Assembly: GCA_023399595.1 (NCBI GenBank)
Contig: JAEWOR010000008.1
Span: forward strand, 1 to 64,000
Direction: 5' to 3'
From: Bacteroidota bacterium
Lineage (GTDB): Bacteria > Bacteroidota > Bacteroidia > Flavobacteriales > Weeksellaceae
Length of the DNA stretch: 64,000 bases
The notes beneath the pieces were generated by a model, which was not told where the DNA came from, searched no databases, and saw only the letters and a list, made by a program, of their open reading frames with translations. Made by a program: the position numbers and the translations under genes. How positions within the stretch are numbered: position 1 is the first letter of the stretch; every line of letters starts with the position of its first letter. This document shows, piece after piece, positions 1-8,169 of the stretch.

Positions 1-43
1 CGCCGAAACTGGTAATATTCTTCTTGAATTACTTTTTAAATAA
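1..43 (+). CDS. C-terminal tail of an unidentified protein (partial)
   Basis: The window opens inside a plus-strand reading frame whose last 13 residues read AETGNILLELLFK followed by TAA. A strong hairpin starts immediately after the stop, as expected for the real end of a gene. The piece is too short to name a family. Confidence 0.45.
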   Translation, partial: AETGNILLELLFK

Positions 44-74
44 GAATCGGCGCAGCTTTGCTGCGCCGATTCTT
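42..74. terminator. Bidirectional intrinsic terminator
   Basis: A perfect 15-bp stem (42-56 with 60-74) closes over a TTT loop between the convergent upstream gene and lipB. The GC-rich core GGCGCAGC stands out from the AT-rich surroundings. T-runs are weak on both sides. Confidence 0.75.
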
Positions 75-90
75 GTTCTTTCCAAACATT

Positions 91-816
91 CTACTCCATA
101 ATTTCGGCTCCAAAAACCTCAGAAAAATGTTTTTTTATCTTAGCTTTTACCTCCTCTACTTCAACTTCGGTTAATTCACGTTCCAGTTCACGTTTCAAGG
201 AAGTCACCTGTTTATCTTTAATTCCACAAGGAACGATATACTCAAAATAACGCATATCCGTGTTCACATTTAGCGCAAATCCATGCATCGTTACCCAACG
301 GGAAACTTTTACACCCATAGCGCAAATCTTTCTAGCATAAGGCTTACCAACATCTAACCAAACTCCAGTTTCACCTTCGCTTCTTTCCCCTTTCAATCCA
401 TATTCAGCGATGGTACGAATGATTACTTCCTCCAAATTTCGCATATACAAACGAATATCTGGTTTAAAGTTGTCTAAATCTAAAATCGGATACCCAACAA
501 TCTGTCCAAAGCCATGATAAGTAATATCACCACCACGATTGGTATTTACGAAAGTAGCGTTTATTTCCTTTAATTTTTCTGAGTTGGCCAACATATTCTC
601 TTGGTGACCACTTTTACCAAGAGTATACACATGAGGATGTTCCACAAAAAGAAGATAATTTGGAGTTTCTTCGGGAGCTTCGTCTTCGTTATTACGATTG
701 TTAATTTTAGTTTGAGCGATAGGATTCAGCAGGTTTTCTTGATACTCAAATGCAGATGAATAATCCATAACACCTAAATCTCTAAACTCTACTTTTTTAT
801 TTTGATTGATTGTCAT
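91..816 (-). CDS. lipB: Lipoyl(octanoyl) transferase LipB
   Basis: Transfers octanoyl groups from acyl carrier protein to lipoyl domains of 2-oxoacid dehydrogenases and GcvH, the first step of lipoate assembly in the cytoplasm. The family motif RGGDITYHGFGQ lies at residues 94-105. The catalytic Lys and Cys are visible as Lys163 (RKICAMG) and Cys197 (VPCGIKDKQVTSL), with the same 34-residue spacing as in the E. coli enzyme. The 241-aa length is slightly long because of an acidic insertion near residues 38-52. A -7 element lies 19 bp upstream of the start. It is convergent with the gene at the window edge. gcvT, whose pathway also depends on lipoylated protein, is close by but not in the same unit. 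Confidence 0.95.
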   Translation of the reverse strand: MTINQNKKVEFRDLGVMDYSSAFEYQENLLNPIAQTKINNRNNEDEAPEETPNYLLFVEHPHVYTLGKSGHQENMLANSEKLKEINATFVNTNRGGDITYHGFGQIVGYPILDLDNFKPDIRLYMRNLEEVIIRTIAEYGLKGERSEGETGVWLDVGKPYARKICAMGVKVSRWVTMHGFALNVNTDMRYFEYIVPCGIKDKQVTSLKRELERELTEVEVEEVKAKIKKHFSEVFGAEIME

Positions 817-834
817 TTTCTATAAAATCTAACG

Positions 835-842
835 CAAATTTA
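835..842 (-). promoter_or_regulatory. -7 promoter element for lipB
   Basis: Minus-strand TAAATTTG matches the Bacteroidota consensus TAnnTTTG. It sits 19 bp upstream of the lipB start. Confidence 0.6.
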
Positions 843-940
843 CGAAAACTTCCACTCTAACAACATCTAACACACATAGATTTTAAAGCAGAATGGCATT
901 CTCTAAATTGTTTTACTCATTAATATTTCGGTACTTTAAC

Positions 941-1510
941 TCAATTTCCTGTTAAAAAATTTTCAAGAATTTTCTTTCCATGTGGCGTTAGAATACTTTC
1001 AGGGTGGTATTGTACTCCGTGTACATCGTAATATTTATGTTTCAAACTCATTATCATTCCGCTGTCATCAATACTTGTCACAATCAAATCCTTAGGAAAA
1101 TCTATTGGATTCACTGCCCAAGAATGATACCTTCCAACCTCCAAAACATTTGGTAAATTATTAAAAATATAATGCTGTTCAATTCTTTTAGATTCAGTGG
1201 CAACCCCGTGAAAAATATCTTTAAGATTAATTAAACTTCCTCCAAAAGCTTCCGCAATAGCTTGTTGTCCCAAACAAACACCTAAAATTGATTTTTCATC
1301 AGCATATTTCTTAATAAGTTCTAATAAAATCCCAGCTTCCGAAGGTAGTCCTGGTCCTGGTGAAAGAATAATTTTATTATACTTTTCAACATCCTTCAAT
1401 GCTATTTCATTGTTTTTAAAAACATCAACTTCCTTTTCTACAATTTGTTCAATCATTTGAACAAGATTATAGGTAAAACTATCATAATTATCTAAAACCA
1501 GTACTTTCAT
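941..1510 (-). CDS. pabA: Glutamine amidotransferase of aminodeoxychorismate/anthranilate synthase
   Basis: Class I glutamine amidotransferase that supplies ammonia to a chorismate-using partner, making either 4-amino-4-deoxychorismate (folate) or anthranilate (Trp). The oxyanion strand SPGPGLPSEAG is at about residues 50-60, the nucleophile is Cys79 in GVCLGQ, and the His/Glu pair is in GVQYHPES (His169, Glu171). At 189 aa it has the usual length for PabA/TrpG. No pabB, trpE or trp genes are beside it, so the partner is encoded elsewhere and the choice between PabA and TrpG (or a shared subunit) cannot be made here. The -7 box lies about 84 bp upstream, leaving a 5' leader of roughly 75-80 nt. 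Confidence 0.88.
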   Translation of the reverse strand: MKVLVLDNYDSFTYNLVQMIEQIVEKEVDVFKNNEIALKDVEKYNKIILSPGPGLPSEAGILLELIKKYADEKSILGVCLGQQAIAEAFGGSLINLKDIFHGVATESKRIEQHYIFNNLPNVLEVGRYHSWAVNPIDFPKDLIVTSIDDSGMIMSLKHKYYDVHGVQYHPESILTPHGKKILENFLTGN

Positions 1511-1593
1511 TCTGTTTCCAAAATTTCACTTTAAAAATAATTTCAAAAATCGTCTTTTAAAACCAATTTGATGGCTTTTTTTTCATGTAAAAA

Positions 1594-1601
1594 CAAAAAT
1601 A
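1594..1601 (-). promoter_or_regulatory. -7 promoter element for pabA
   Basis: Minus-strand TATTTTTG fits TAnnTTTG. It is the only good match in the region upstream of the amidotransferase gene. Confidence 0.45.
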
Positions 1602-1745
1602 TAATATGACTTTACTAAAAACAAAAATCTATTCTCAAAATAGTTTCATTCAATTAACTTACTTAAATTCGTTTTCAATTCTTCGACTTTAACGAAGGAT
1701 AAGTTTTAAATAATTAAAATAATTTTCATACAACACTAAATTTAC

Positions 1746-1753
1746 TAAATTTG
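1746..1753 (+). promoter_or_regulatory. -7 promoter element for the lipoprotein/cytochrome pair
   Basis: TAAATTTG is a perfect TAnnTTTG, 18 bp upstream of the ATG at 1772. It also argues against a start at the TTG at 1751, which would lie inside the promoter. Confidence 0.6.
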
Positions 1754-1771
1754 CATAAAATTTTTATAAAA

Positions 1772-2020
1772 ATGAAAAAAATAGTAGCAGTAGCTTTTAT
1801 AGCAAGTTTCGCTGTAGTAAGTTGTTCTAAAAAAACTGACAACCCTAATCAAGATTCAAATTCAATGCTTGATGAACCTAACAAAGCGTTGAGTATTGAT
1901 TCTTCATACGTTCCAGGAACTGAAGGTGAATCTGCAAGACTTGACTCTGCAAAAGCTAAAGTTGAAATTAAAACAAATGTTGAGCCTGCAAAACCTGCAG
2001 ATTCTACAAAAACAAAATAA
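1772..2020 (+). CDS. Small putative lipoprotein of unknown function
   Basis: An 82-residue protein starting MKKIVAVAF, with a short hydrophobic segment ending in a lipobox-like AVVSC, so Cys is near residue 18 and the product is probably a lipid-anchored exported protein. The rest is charged and low in hydrophobic residues (Lys, Asp, Ser, Pro rich) and would be largely disordered. The ATG at 1772 is chosen because the signal peptide starts there. The stop is 11 bp before the next gene, a cytochrome c lipoprotein, so the two are probably co-transcribed. I recognise no domain. Confidence 0.7.
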   Translation: MKKIVAVAFIASFAVVSCSKKTDNPNQDSNSMLDEPNKALSIDSSYVPGTEGESARLDSAKAKVEIKTNVEPAKPADSTKTK

Positions 2021-2031
2021 TTAGCTAGATT

Positions 2032-2418
2032 ATGAGAAAAATCGTTTTTTCATTATTAGTTATCACTATAACAGTGAGTTCTTGTGGTAAAAAAGAAAGT
2101 TCAAACCTTGAAACCACCACAGAAAATACAACAGTTACTGTAACAGAACCTATTGAAAGCAAATCTTCTTCACCAGGTTTAGAACTTATTGAAGCTTCTG
2201 ACTGTGTAAGTTGTCACAAAACGGATCAAAAATTAATTGGTCCTTCTTACCAAGAAATTGCTGATAAATACTCCGAAGGAGATTTAGAACTTCTTGCTAA
2301 TAAAATTATTGATGGAGGAAGCGGTGTTTGGGGACAAGTTCCTATGCAAGCGCATCCTAACGTGAATAGAGAAGATGCAAAAAAAATGGTTGAGTACATA
2401 CTGTCTTTGAAAAAATAA
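2032..2418 (+). CDS. Class I cytochrome c domain lipoprotein
   Basis: A 128-aa exported haem protein. The N-terminus MRKIVFSLLVITITVSSC is a lipoprotein signal peptide with the anchoring Cys at residue 18. A Ser/Thr-rich linker follows up to about residue 45. The single haem c site is CVSCH (about residues 58-62), and the Met in VPMQAHPNVN (about residue 103) is the likely sixth haem ligand. Size and layout fit small cytochrome c551/c552-type electron carriers, here tethered to a membrane. It follows another small lipoprotein with an 11-bp gap and is closed by a hairpin terminator. Redox partners are not visible in this window. Confidence 0.85.
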   Translation: MRKIVFSLLVITITVSSCGKKESSNLETTTENTTVTVTEPIESKSSSPGLELIEASDCVSCHKTDQKLIGPSYQEIADKYSEGDLELLANKIIDGGSGVWGQVPMQAHPNVNREDAKKMVEYILSLKK

Positions 2419-2440
2419 TCTCGGTGATATTTTATCATTT

Positions 2441-2465
2441 AAGACAGCAAATTGCTGTCTTTTTT
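2441..2465 (+). terminator. Intrinsic terminator after the cytochrome c gene
   Basis: The stem AAGACAGCA (2441-2449) pairs with TGCTGTCTT (2453-2461) and is followed by a T-run. It lies just upstream of the lysS promoter. Confidence 0.75.
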
Positions 2466-2477
2466 GTTGAAAATCAC

Positions 2478-2485
2478 TATTTTTG
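2478..2485 (+). promoter_or_regulatory. -7 promoter element for lysS
   Basis: TATTTTTG, 22 bp upstream of the lysS ATG. A TTG at 2452-2454 lies 23 bp upstream of the box, at the far end of the usual spacing range. Confidence 0.55.
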
Positions 2486-2507
2486 CAACGCTAAAAAAAT
2501 TTAAAAA

Positions 2508-4205
2508 ATGTCTTTATCTGAACAGGAATTAATCCGTCGCGAAAAGCTACAAAAGCTTACAGAAATGGGAATAGACGCTTTCCCAGCTGCTGAATATACG
2601 ATTACCGATACTACAAACTCTATAAAACAGGATTTTGTAGAAGGTAAACAGGTGAAAATTGCGGGGAGATTAATGTCTCGTAGAATTCAAGGAAAGGCAA
2701 GTTTTGCAGAATTACAAGATTCTGACGGAAGAATTCAGGTGTATTTTAACCGTGATGAAATCTGTACAGGAGAAGACAAAACTTTATACAATGAGGTGTA
2801 CAAACACCTTTTAGATATTGGAGATATTATTGGGGTTGAAGGAGAATTGTTCACTACACAAGTAGGTGAAAAAACCGTTATGGTGAAAAACTTTACACTT
2901 CTTACCAAAACTTTACGCCCTCTTCCACAGCCAAGAACCGATGAAAACGGAGTTGTGTACGATGCGTTTAATGATCCAGAATTAAGATTCAGACAACGTT
3001 ATGTTGACTTAGTTGTAAATCCTCATGTAAAAGAAATTTTCGTTAAGAGAACAAAATTGTTCAACGCGATGCGAACTTTCTTCAATGACGCTGGATATTT
3101 CGAAGTAGAAACGCCAATCTTGCAATCAATTCCTGGTGGAGCTGCCGCAAGACCGTTTATCACGCATCATAACGCTTTGGATATTCCCTTATATATGAGA
3201 ATTGCCAATGAATTGTATCTGAAAAGATTAATTGTTGGTGGTTTTGACGGCGTTTATGAATTCTCTAAAAACTTCCGAAATGAAGGAATGGACAGAACAC
3301 ATAATCCCGAGTTTACCGTAATGGAGATTTATGTAGCTTACAAAGACTACAACTGGATGATGGATTTCACCGAGAAATTATTGGAATTCTGTGCAATTCA
3401 GGTAAATGGAACATCAAATGCAAAATTTGGAGATCAGGAAATAAGTTTCAAAGCTCCTTTTGCAAGAGTTTCAATGACGGAAGCGATTCAGAAATTCACA
3501 GGATTTGATATCACCGGAAAAACGGAAGAAGAATTGTTCAATTTCGCAAAATCTATTGGTATTGAAGTGAATGAAACCATGGGTAAAGGAAAATTAATTG
3601 ATGAAATTTTCGGTGAAAAATGCGAAGGTAACTTCATTCAGCCGACTTTCATTACAGATTATCCTATAGAAATGTCTCCACTTACCAAAAAACATAGAAG
3701 CAAAGAAGGTCTTACAGAGCGTTTTGAATTAATGGTTTGCGGAAAAGAAATCGCCAATGCGTATTCGGAATTGAACGACCCAATCGATCAAAGAGAACGT
3801 TTCGAAGCTCAGCTTGCACTTTCTGAAAGAGGTGATGATGAAGCAATGTTCATCGATCAAGATTTCCTAAGAGCTTTGGAATACGGAATGCCGCCAACTT
3901 CAGGTTTAGGAATCGGAATGGATAGATTAATTATGTTTTTAACGAACAATCCCTCTATTCAAGAAGTTCTTTTCTTCCCTCAAATGAGACCTGAAAAAGC
4001 CGTTCCTCAAATCGAATTGGGAGAAGATGAAAAAGCAATTATGGAGATTTTAAACTCTCAAGAAGAATCAATGGAATTGAATGAAGTGAAAACTCGTTCA
4101 CAATTATCAGGTAAAAAATGGGACAAAGCATCTAAAACTTTAACCAAAAACAATTTGGTGAAAGTTGAAAAAATAGATGACGTTCTGTTGATGAAACTTG
4201 CTTAA
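2508..4205 (+). CDS. lysS: Lysyl-tRNA synthetase, class II
   Basis: Charges tRNA-Lys in the cytoplasm. An N-terminal OB-fold anticodon-binding domain covers roughly residues 50-150. Class II motif 2 is FRNEGMDRTHNPEF (about residues 257-270) and motif 3 is GLGIGMDRL (about 466-474). At 565 aa it is about 60 residues longer than E. coli LysS (505 aa). The extra C-terminal segment after LFFPQMRPEK is charged and looks like a small helical or winged-helix module (EVKTRSQLSGKKWDKASKTL). Similar extensions occur in Flavobacteriia LysS. It is monocistronic, with its own promoter and a strong bidirectional terminator shared with gcvT. Confidence 0.97.
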   Translation: MSLSEQELIRREKLQKLTEMGIDAFPAAEYTITDTTNSIKQDFVEGKQVKIAGRLMSRRIQGKASFAELQDSDGRIQVYFNRDEICTGEDKTLYNEVYKHLLDIGDIIGVEGELFTTQVGEKTVMVKNFTLLTKTLRPLPQPRTDENGVVYDAFNDPELRFRQRYVDLVVNPHVKEIFVKRTKLFNAMRTFFNDAGYFEVETPILQSIPGGAAARPFITHHNALDIPLYMRIANELYLKRLIVGGFDGVYEFSKNFRNEGMDRTHNPEFTVMEIYVAYKDYNWMMDFTEKLLEFCAIQVNGTSNAKFGDQEISFKAPFARVSMTEAIQKFTGFDITGKTEEELFNFAKSIGIEVNETMGKGKLIDEIFGEKCEGNFIQPTFITDYPIEMSPLTKKHRSKEGLTERFELMVCGKEIANAYSELNDPIDQRERFEAQLALSERGDDEAMFIDQDFLRALEYGMPPTSGLGIGMDRLIMFLTNNPSIQEVLFFPQMRPEKAVPQIELGEDEKAIMEILNSQEESMELNEVKTRSQLSGKKWDKASKTLTKNNLVKVEKIDDVLLMKLA

Positions 4206-4226
4206 GATCATTAAGATATCAATAAA

Positions 4227-4260
4227 AAATAGGCTGTCTCACTTTTGAGACAGCCTATTT
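4227..4260. terminator. Bidirectional terminator between lysS and gcvT
   Basis: A 14-bp stem AAATAGGCTGTCTC/GAGACAGCCTATTT closes over a 6-nt loop, with A-run and T-run flanks serving both converging genes. Confidence 0.85.
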
Positions 4261-4280
4261 TATTTTAAAGTTATAAACCC

Positions 4281-5363
4281 TTATACAAAAGGAGTTTTCA
4301 CCACTTTTGCAGGAATATTTTTATTTCTGATTTGAATGAAAATTTCAGAATCATTTTTGTAATAAGGTTTGTTAACATAAGCCAAACCAATTCCTATTTT
4401 TTTCATTGGGCTCATCGTTCCAGAAGTTACTCTTCCAATAACGTTTCCTTCAGCATCTACTACTGGATAATCGTGTCTTGGAATTGCTTTTTCTAACATT
4501 TCGAAACCTACTAATTTTTTAGTAATACCTTCTTCTTTTTGCTTAGCTAGGAAATCTTTGTTCACAAAATCTTTATCAAATTTAGTAATCCAACCCAAAC
4601 CAGCTTCTAGTGGAGAAGTAGTATCATCAATATCATTTCCGTACAAGCAGAAACCTTTTTCTAATCTCAATGTATCTCTAGCAGCTAATCCACAAGGAAT
4701 AATACCTTCTTCAGTACCAGCATTTAAAATTTCCTTCCAAAGTTTTTCAGCATCAGCATTTTTGAAATAAATTTCAAAACCACCACTTCCTGTATAACCA
4801 GTGTTTGAGATAATAACATCAGAAACACCCGCTACTTTTCCTTCCGTAAAATGGTAATAAGGAATTTCAGATAAGTTAGTTTCTGTGAGTTTTTGAAGAA
4901 TTTCTGTAGCTTTTGGACCTTGAATAGCCAATAAAGAATAATCGTCTGAAAGATTAGTCATTTTAGCTCCGAACTTATCATTGTATTTTTGAATTTGCGC
5001 CCAATCTTTATCAATATTAGAAGCGTTTACCACTACAAAATACTTTTCATCGGCCATTTTGTAAATAATAAGATCATCTACAACACCACCATTTTCGTTT
5101 GGAAGACAAGAGTATTGCGCTTTTCCGTTTTCTAAAGTATCTATATTGTTAGAAGCTACAAATTGCAAAAGCTCTTTAGAACCTGGTCCTTCAATCATGA
5201 ATTGTCCCATGTGGGAAACATCAAACAAACCAGCTTTTTCTCTTACTGCAAAATGTTCTTCAGTAACCCCGGAATATTGTACTGGCATTTCGAAACCTGC
5301 AAAAGGAACCATTTTAGCTCCTAAAGAAACGTGTATGCCATATAAAGGCGTCTTTTTATCCAT
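4281..5363 (-). CDS. gcvT: Aminomethyltransferase (glycine cleavage T-protein)
   Basis: Releases ammonia from the aminomethyl-lipoyl H-protein and passes the one-carbon unit to tetrahydrofolate. The 360-aa length is normal. The start MDKKTPLYGIHVSLGAKMVP is typical of the family, as are FDVSHMGQ near residue 48, the folate-site region GYTGSGGFEIYF near residue 190, and the C-terminal barrel with GRVTSGTMSPM. gcvH and gcvP are not in the window. No glycine riboswitch is visible in the 74-bp gap to idi upstream. Transcription may continue from idi, since no separate -7 box is evident. Confidence 0.95.
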   Translation of the reverse strand: MDKKTPLYGIHVSLGAKMVPFAGFEMPVQYSGVTEEHFAVREKAGLFDVSHMGQFMIEGPGSKELLQFVASNNIDTLENGKAQYSCLPNENGGVVDDLIIYKMADEKYFVVVNASNIDKDWAQIQKYNDKFGAKMTNLSDDYSLLAIQGPKATEILQKLTETNLSEIPYYHFTEGKVAGVSDVIISNTGYTGSGGFEIYFKNADAEKLWKEILNAGTEEGIIPCGLAARDTLRLEKGFCLYGNDIDDTTSPLEAGLGWITKFDKDFVNKDFLAKQKEEGITKKLVGFEMLEKAIPRHDYPVVDAEGNVIGRVTSGTMSPMKKIGIGLAYVNKPYYKNDSEIFIQIRNKNIPAKVVKTPFV

Positions 5364-5437
5364 GTTTAATTTTTATTATATTGTTATTTATTTTTCTTTG
5401 TATAGATTTTTTAAGGGTGCTTTTAGATTGTCAATTC

Positions 5438-5947
5438 TTAAAGATGTTCTTTATATTCTTTTAAAATAATTTTGAACCATTCTGTAAACTGCTCAGGATG
5501 CGCTTTAAGCTCAGTATCTAAATCTTGTAATGAAAGAAATCTTATTTCTGAAACTTCCTCAGCATTAAGTTTAAAATCTCCATTGTAAGCGCCCGTAAAT
5601 ACGTAATCCAATTCATGTTCCCATAAATTGTCACCTACATCTGCTTTATAGATGAAATGGAATTTTTCTGTAAGTTCAGTTTCTATACCTAGTTCTTCTT
5701 TCAGTCTTCTATTCGCTGCTTCTAAATAGGTTTCTCCATTTCTTGGATGAGAACAAACCGCATTGGTCCATTGGTCGGGAGAATGGTATTTTTCGGATGC
5801 TCTTTTTTGTAGCAACATCTCTCCGTTCTCATTAAAAATAAAAACTGAAAAAGCCCTATGCAACAAACCATTAATATGGGCTTGTTGTTTCTCCATTAAC
5901 CCTAAAACACTGTCTTGAGGAGTTACTAATACTACATATTCTTCCAT
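5438..5947 (-). CDS. idi: Isopentenyl-diphosphate delta-isomerase, type I
   Basis: Interconverts isopentenyl and dimethylallyl diphosphate for isoprenoid, quinone and carotenoid synthesis. The Nudix-fold type I enzyme is recognisable from HRAFSVFIFNENGEMLLQKR, the active-site Cys in TNAVCSHPRNGE, the Nudix-like helix RRLKEELG, and the Glu in WEHELDYVF that acts in proton transfer. The 169-aa length is typical of bacterial type I enzymes. The candidate -7 box ends only 5 bp from the ATG, so either the message is nearly leaderless or another promoter is used. gcvT follows 74 bp downstream on the same strand. Confidence 0.93.
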   Translation of the reverse strand: MEEYVVLVTPQDSVLGLMEKQQAHINGLLHRAFSVFIFNENGEMLLQKRASEKYHSPDQWTNAVCSHPRNGETYLEAANRRLKEELGIETELTEKFHFIYKADVGDNLWEHELDYVFTGAYNGDFKLNAEEVSEIRFLSLQDLDTELKAHPEQFTEWFKIILKEYKEHL

Positions 5948-5952
5948 TAGTA

Positions 5953-5960
5953 CAAAAATA
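5953..5960 (-). promoter_or_regulatory. -7 promoter element close to idi
   Basis: Minus-strand TATTTTTG. The start codon of idi follows after 5 bp, implying a very short or absent 5' leader if this promoter is used. Confidence 0.4.
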
Positions 5961-5992
5961 AGAGTAATAAATGTATTTACGAAATTTTAAAA

Positions 5993-6024
5993 AACTTTTC
6001 CAAAGTCTGTGCTTTGGAAAAGTT
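5993..6024 (-). terminator. Intrinsic terminator after the DsbA-family gene
   Basis: The 13-bp stem AACTTTTCCAAAG/CTTTGGAAAAGTT has a 6-nt loop. On the minus strand a T-rich run follows. Confidence 0.75.
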
Positions 6025-6048
6025 GAAATTATTTATAAGGAAAGAATA

Positions 6049-6777
6049 CTAATCGCAGTTTCCGTCTATAGAACATGAAGATCCTTGAGAAATATCCAAA
6101 GGAATATTTTGTTGTTTCTGAGACCAATCTTCATAGGCTTTCTCTAAAGTTTGAGTAAAAGCTTCTACAGGTTGCGCTCCCGAAACTCCAAATTTTCTGT
6201 CTAAAACAAAGAAAGGAACACCTCTTACTCCAATTTCCTGAGACTCTTGAATGTCTTTTCTAACTTCATAAGCGTACTTATCGTTTTCTAAAGCGTCTTT
6301 AATATCTTCCTCTGTAAGCCCAATTTTCTTTGAAACCTCTGTAATAACTGTATTGTCACCAAGATCTAAACCATCTGTAAAATAAGCTTTAAAGAAAGTT
6401 TCTTCCGCTTTATCGTCTAAACCTTTTTCTTTGGCTTTGGAAATAATTCTATGAGCATCGAAAGTGTTAAATCTAATAGCTTTATCAAAATCATACTCTA
6501 AACCTACAGATTTTGCGGTTTGAATGATTTGCTGCTGCATTTGTTCAATTTCTGCTCTAGAACGGTTATATTTTTGCGCTAAAGCATCTGTTAAATCTTG
6601 TTTTTGATTTTTATCCTGAATAAAATCTGGCTCTAATTGAAAAGCTTTCCATTCCACTTCAATTTTATCTTTTGCTTGAAATTTCTCTAAAGCAAGTTCA
6701 AAATTTCTCTTTCCAATATAACAAAACGGACATACAACGTCGCTCCAAATTTCTATTTTCAATTTTGATGAATTCAT
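6049..6777 (-). CDS. FrnE-like DsbA-family oxidoreductase
   Basis: Thioredoxin-fold dithiol oxidoreductase of the cytoplasmic FrnE/2-hydroxychromene-2-carboxylate isomerase-like branch. The active-site pair is Cys16-Pro-Phe-Cys19 in WSDVVCPFCYIGKRNFELAL, followed by the helical insertion typical of DsbA and the cis-Pro strand in GVRGVPFFVLDRKFGVSGAQ. There is no signal peptide, so it should act in the cytoplasm. The C-terminal tail ends SSCSIDGNCD with two extra Cys, a feature also seen in other FrnE-type proteins. It lies 20 bp downstream of an MFS transporter gene in the same orientation and is probably co-transcribed with it. The physiological substrate is unknown. Confidence 0.88.
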   Translation of the reverse strand: MNSSKLKIEIWSDVVCPFCYIGKRNFELALEKFQAKDKIEVEWKAFQLEPDFIQDKNQKQDLTDALAQKYNRSRAEIEQMQQQIIQTAKSVGLEYDFDKAIRFNTFDAHRIISKAKEKGLDDKAEETFFKAYFTDGLDLGDNTVITEVSKKIGLTEEDIKDALENDKYAYEVRKDIQESQEIGVRGVPFFVLDRKFGVSGAQPVEAFTQTLEKAYEDWSQKQQNIPLDISQGSSCSIDGNCD

Positions 6778-6797
6778 ATCTTTTAAGGATTTTATAA

Positions 6798-8033
6798 TTA
6801 CTGAATCTTTTTAAGAGTAAAATTTCGAATCCAAAGACTCAAAACTAAACTGATAATCATAAGTCCTATTAGTGCAAAAATGAAACCTTTCCAACCCATG
6901 TCAGTAAGTATTTCTCCAGATGCAGAACCTATAAAACTAGAACCACAATAATAAAACAGCCAATACAGGCATGTTGCGGTGCTTTTACCTTCTATTGCTC
7001 TTTGAGAAACCATTCTGCTGGCTAAAGTATGAGCCGCAAAAAATGAAAAAGTGACAGCTCCCAATCCTAAAACCATGACAAAAATGCTATTGGAAAACAT
7101 AAGTGAAAGTCCAAGAATTTCTAAGGCTATCATTGCCCAGATAATTTTTTTTGAGGAATATGTATCAGACCATTTTCCGGCACGCATAGACCCTAAAACT
7201 CCAATAGTGTACATTAAAAAAACACATGCAATAAGAGAATGTGGAAGATTGAAAGGTGCCGCTTCCAGCCTAAATCCTAAATAATTATAAATGCTCACAA
7301 AACTTCCCATTACAGAAAATCCAATAAAGAAAAGTGCTAAAAGATACTTATCCGAAAGGAAGGTTTTCATGAGTTGTAATTTATAAGAAAAGCCATCGTA
7401 TTGAGGTTTGAAATTTCTGGAAGCAGGAAAAATTTTGGTGAAAATTAATCCTAAAACCAAACAGAAAATCCCTATAATTAAAACTGATGTATGCCAATTG
7501 GATTGAGACGCAATAAGCAAAGACATAACGCGTCCCAACATTCCACCAATGGTATTTCCGCTGAGATATAAAGCAATGGCGACTCCTAAAATCCCAATGC
7601 TTACTTCCTCGGAAAGATAAGCCAAAGCAACGGCTGTAACTCCCGAAAGTGCTAAACCTTTAAGGAAACATAAAATAATTACAACATCAAAATGAGTAGA
7701 AAAAGAAGTGAGAATAGTAAGAATGGATGCAGAGATAATGGACATCACCATTAAATTTTTCCTAGGAACTCTATCTGCTCTAAATGCCAAAACAAATAAA
7801 CCTAAAGCCATCCCAATTGTTCCTGCAGAAACCGCTAAACTGCTGTATTCTGGAGTTATATTATACTCTCGGGAAAGTTCTGGAAGTAGTGGTTGGAAAA
7901 GATACAATTGAGCGAAAACAGATAATCCGGTAAGGAAAATTCCAATTTTTATACGGAGATAATCATTGGAGTTTTTTTCGGCTTTTACAACTTGTGTTTT
8001 CTTTTCTTGTGGAGTATTATTCGGCATTGCCAA
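6798..8033 (-). CDS. MFS transporter (drug/metabolite efflux type)
   Basis: A 411-aa integral membrane carrier with about 12 predicted helices in two halves. The loop between helices 2 and 3 carries RADRVPRKNLMV, matching the MFS signature G/R-x-x-x-D-R-x-x-R/K-K, and a related loop RAGKWSDTYSSKK follows in the second half. The N-terminus is a short charged cytoplasmic tail. Overall it resembles YnfM/arabinose-efflux-like permeases, but the substrate cannot be read from the sequence. A -7 element lies 24 bp upstream and the FrnE-like gene follows after 20 bp. Confidence 0.88.
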   Translation of the reverse strand: MAMPNNTPQEKKTQVVKAEKNSNDYLRIKIGIFLTGLSVFAQLYLFQPLLPELSREYNITPEYSSLAVSAGTIGMALGLFVLAFRADRVPRKNLMVMSIISASILTILTSFSTHFDVVIILCFLKGLALSGVTAVALAYLSEEVSIGILGVAIALYLSGNTIGGMLGRVMSLLIASQSNWHTSVLIIGIFCLVLGLIFTKIFPASRNFKPQYDGFSYKLQLMKTFLSDKYLLALFFIGFSVMGSFVSIYNYLGFRLEAAPFNLPHSLIACVFLMYTIGVLGSMRAGKWSDTYSSKKIIWAMIALEILGLSLMFSNSIFVMVLGLGAVTFSFFAAHTLASRMVSQRAIEGKSTATCLYWLFYYCGSSFIGSASGEILTDMGWKGFIFALIGLMIISLVLSLWIRNFTLKKIQ

Positions 8034-8056
8034 AGAATTTCATCTTTTATATTCTG

Positions 8057-8064
8057 CAAATTTA
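8057..8064 (-). promoter_or_regulatory. -7 promoter element for the MFS/FrnE pair
   Basis: Minus-strand TAAATTTG, 24 bp upstream of the MFS start. Confidence 0.6.
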
Positions 8065-8138
8065 CGAACTTTTTTCAGACACATTCATAAAGCAATAATG
8101 GATAAAACTAATATTATGTATTGGTATTCTTATAAAAA

Positions 8139-8160
8139 AATCAGGCTAAAAAGCCTGATT
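8139..8160 (-). terminator. Intrinsic terminator after mscL
   Basis: The 9-bp stem AATCAGGCT/AGCCTGATT has an AAAA loop and is followed on the minus strand by a run of Ts (A-run at 8134-8140). Confidence 0.8.
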
Positions 8161-8169
8161 GTATTTCTA

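Noticed and set aside
5364..5437. Glycine riboswitch upstream of gcvT
   Set aside because: The gap is 74 bp and lacks any aptamer-like GC-rich stems.
5146..5469. 107-codon plus-strand frame across the gcvT start
   Set aside because: Antisense shadow of gcvT; composition reflects the complement of a real gene.
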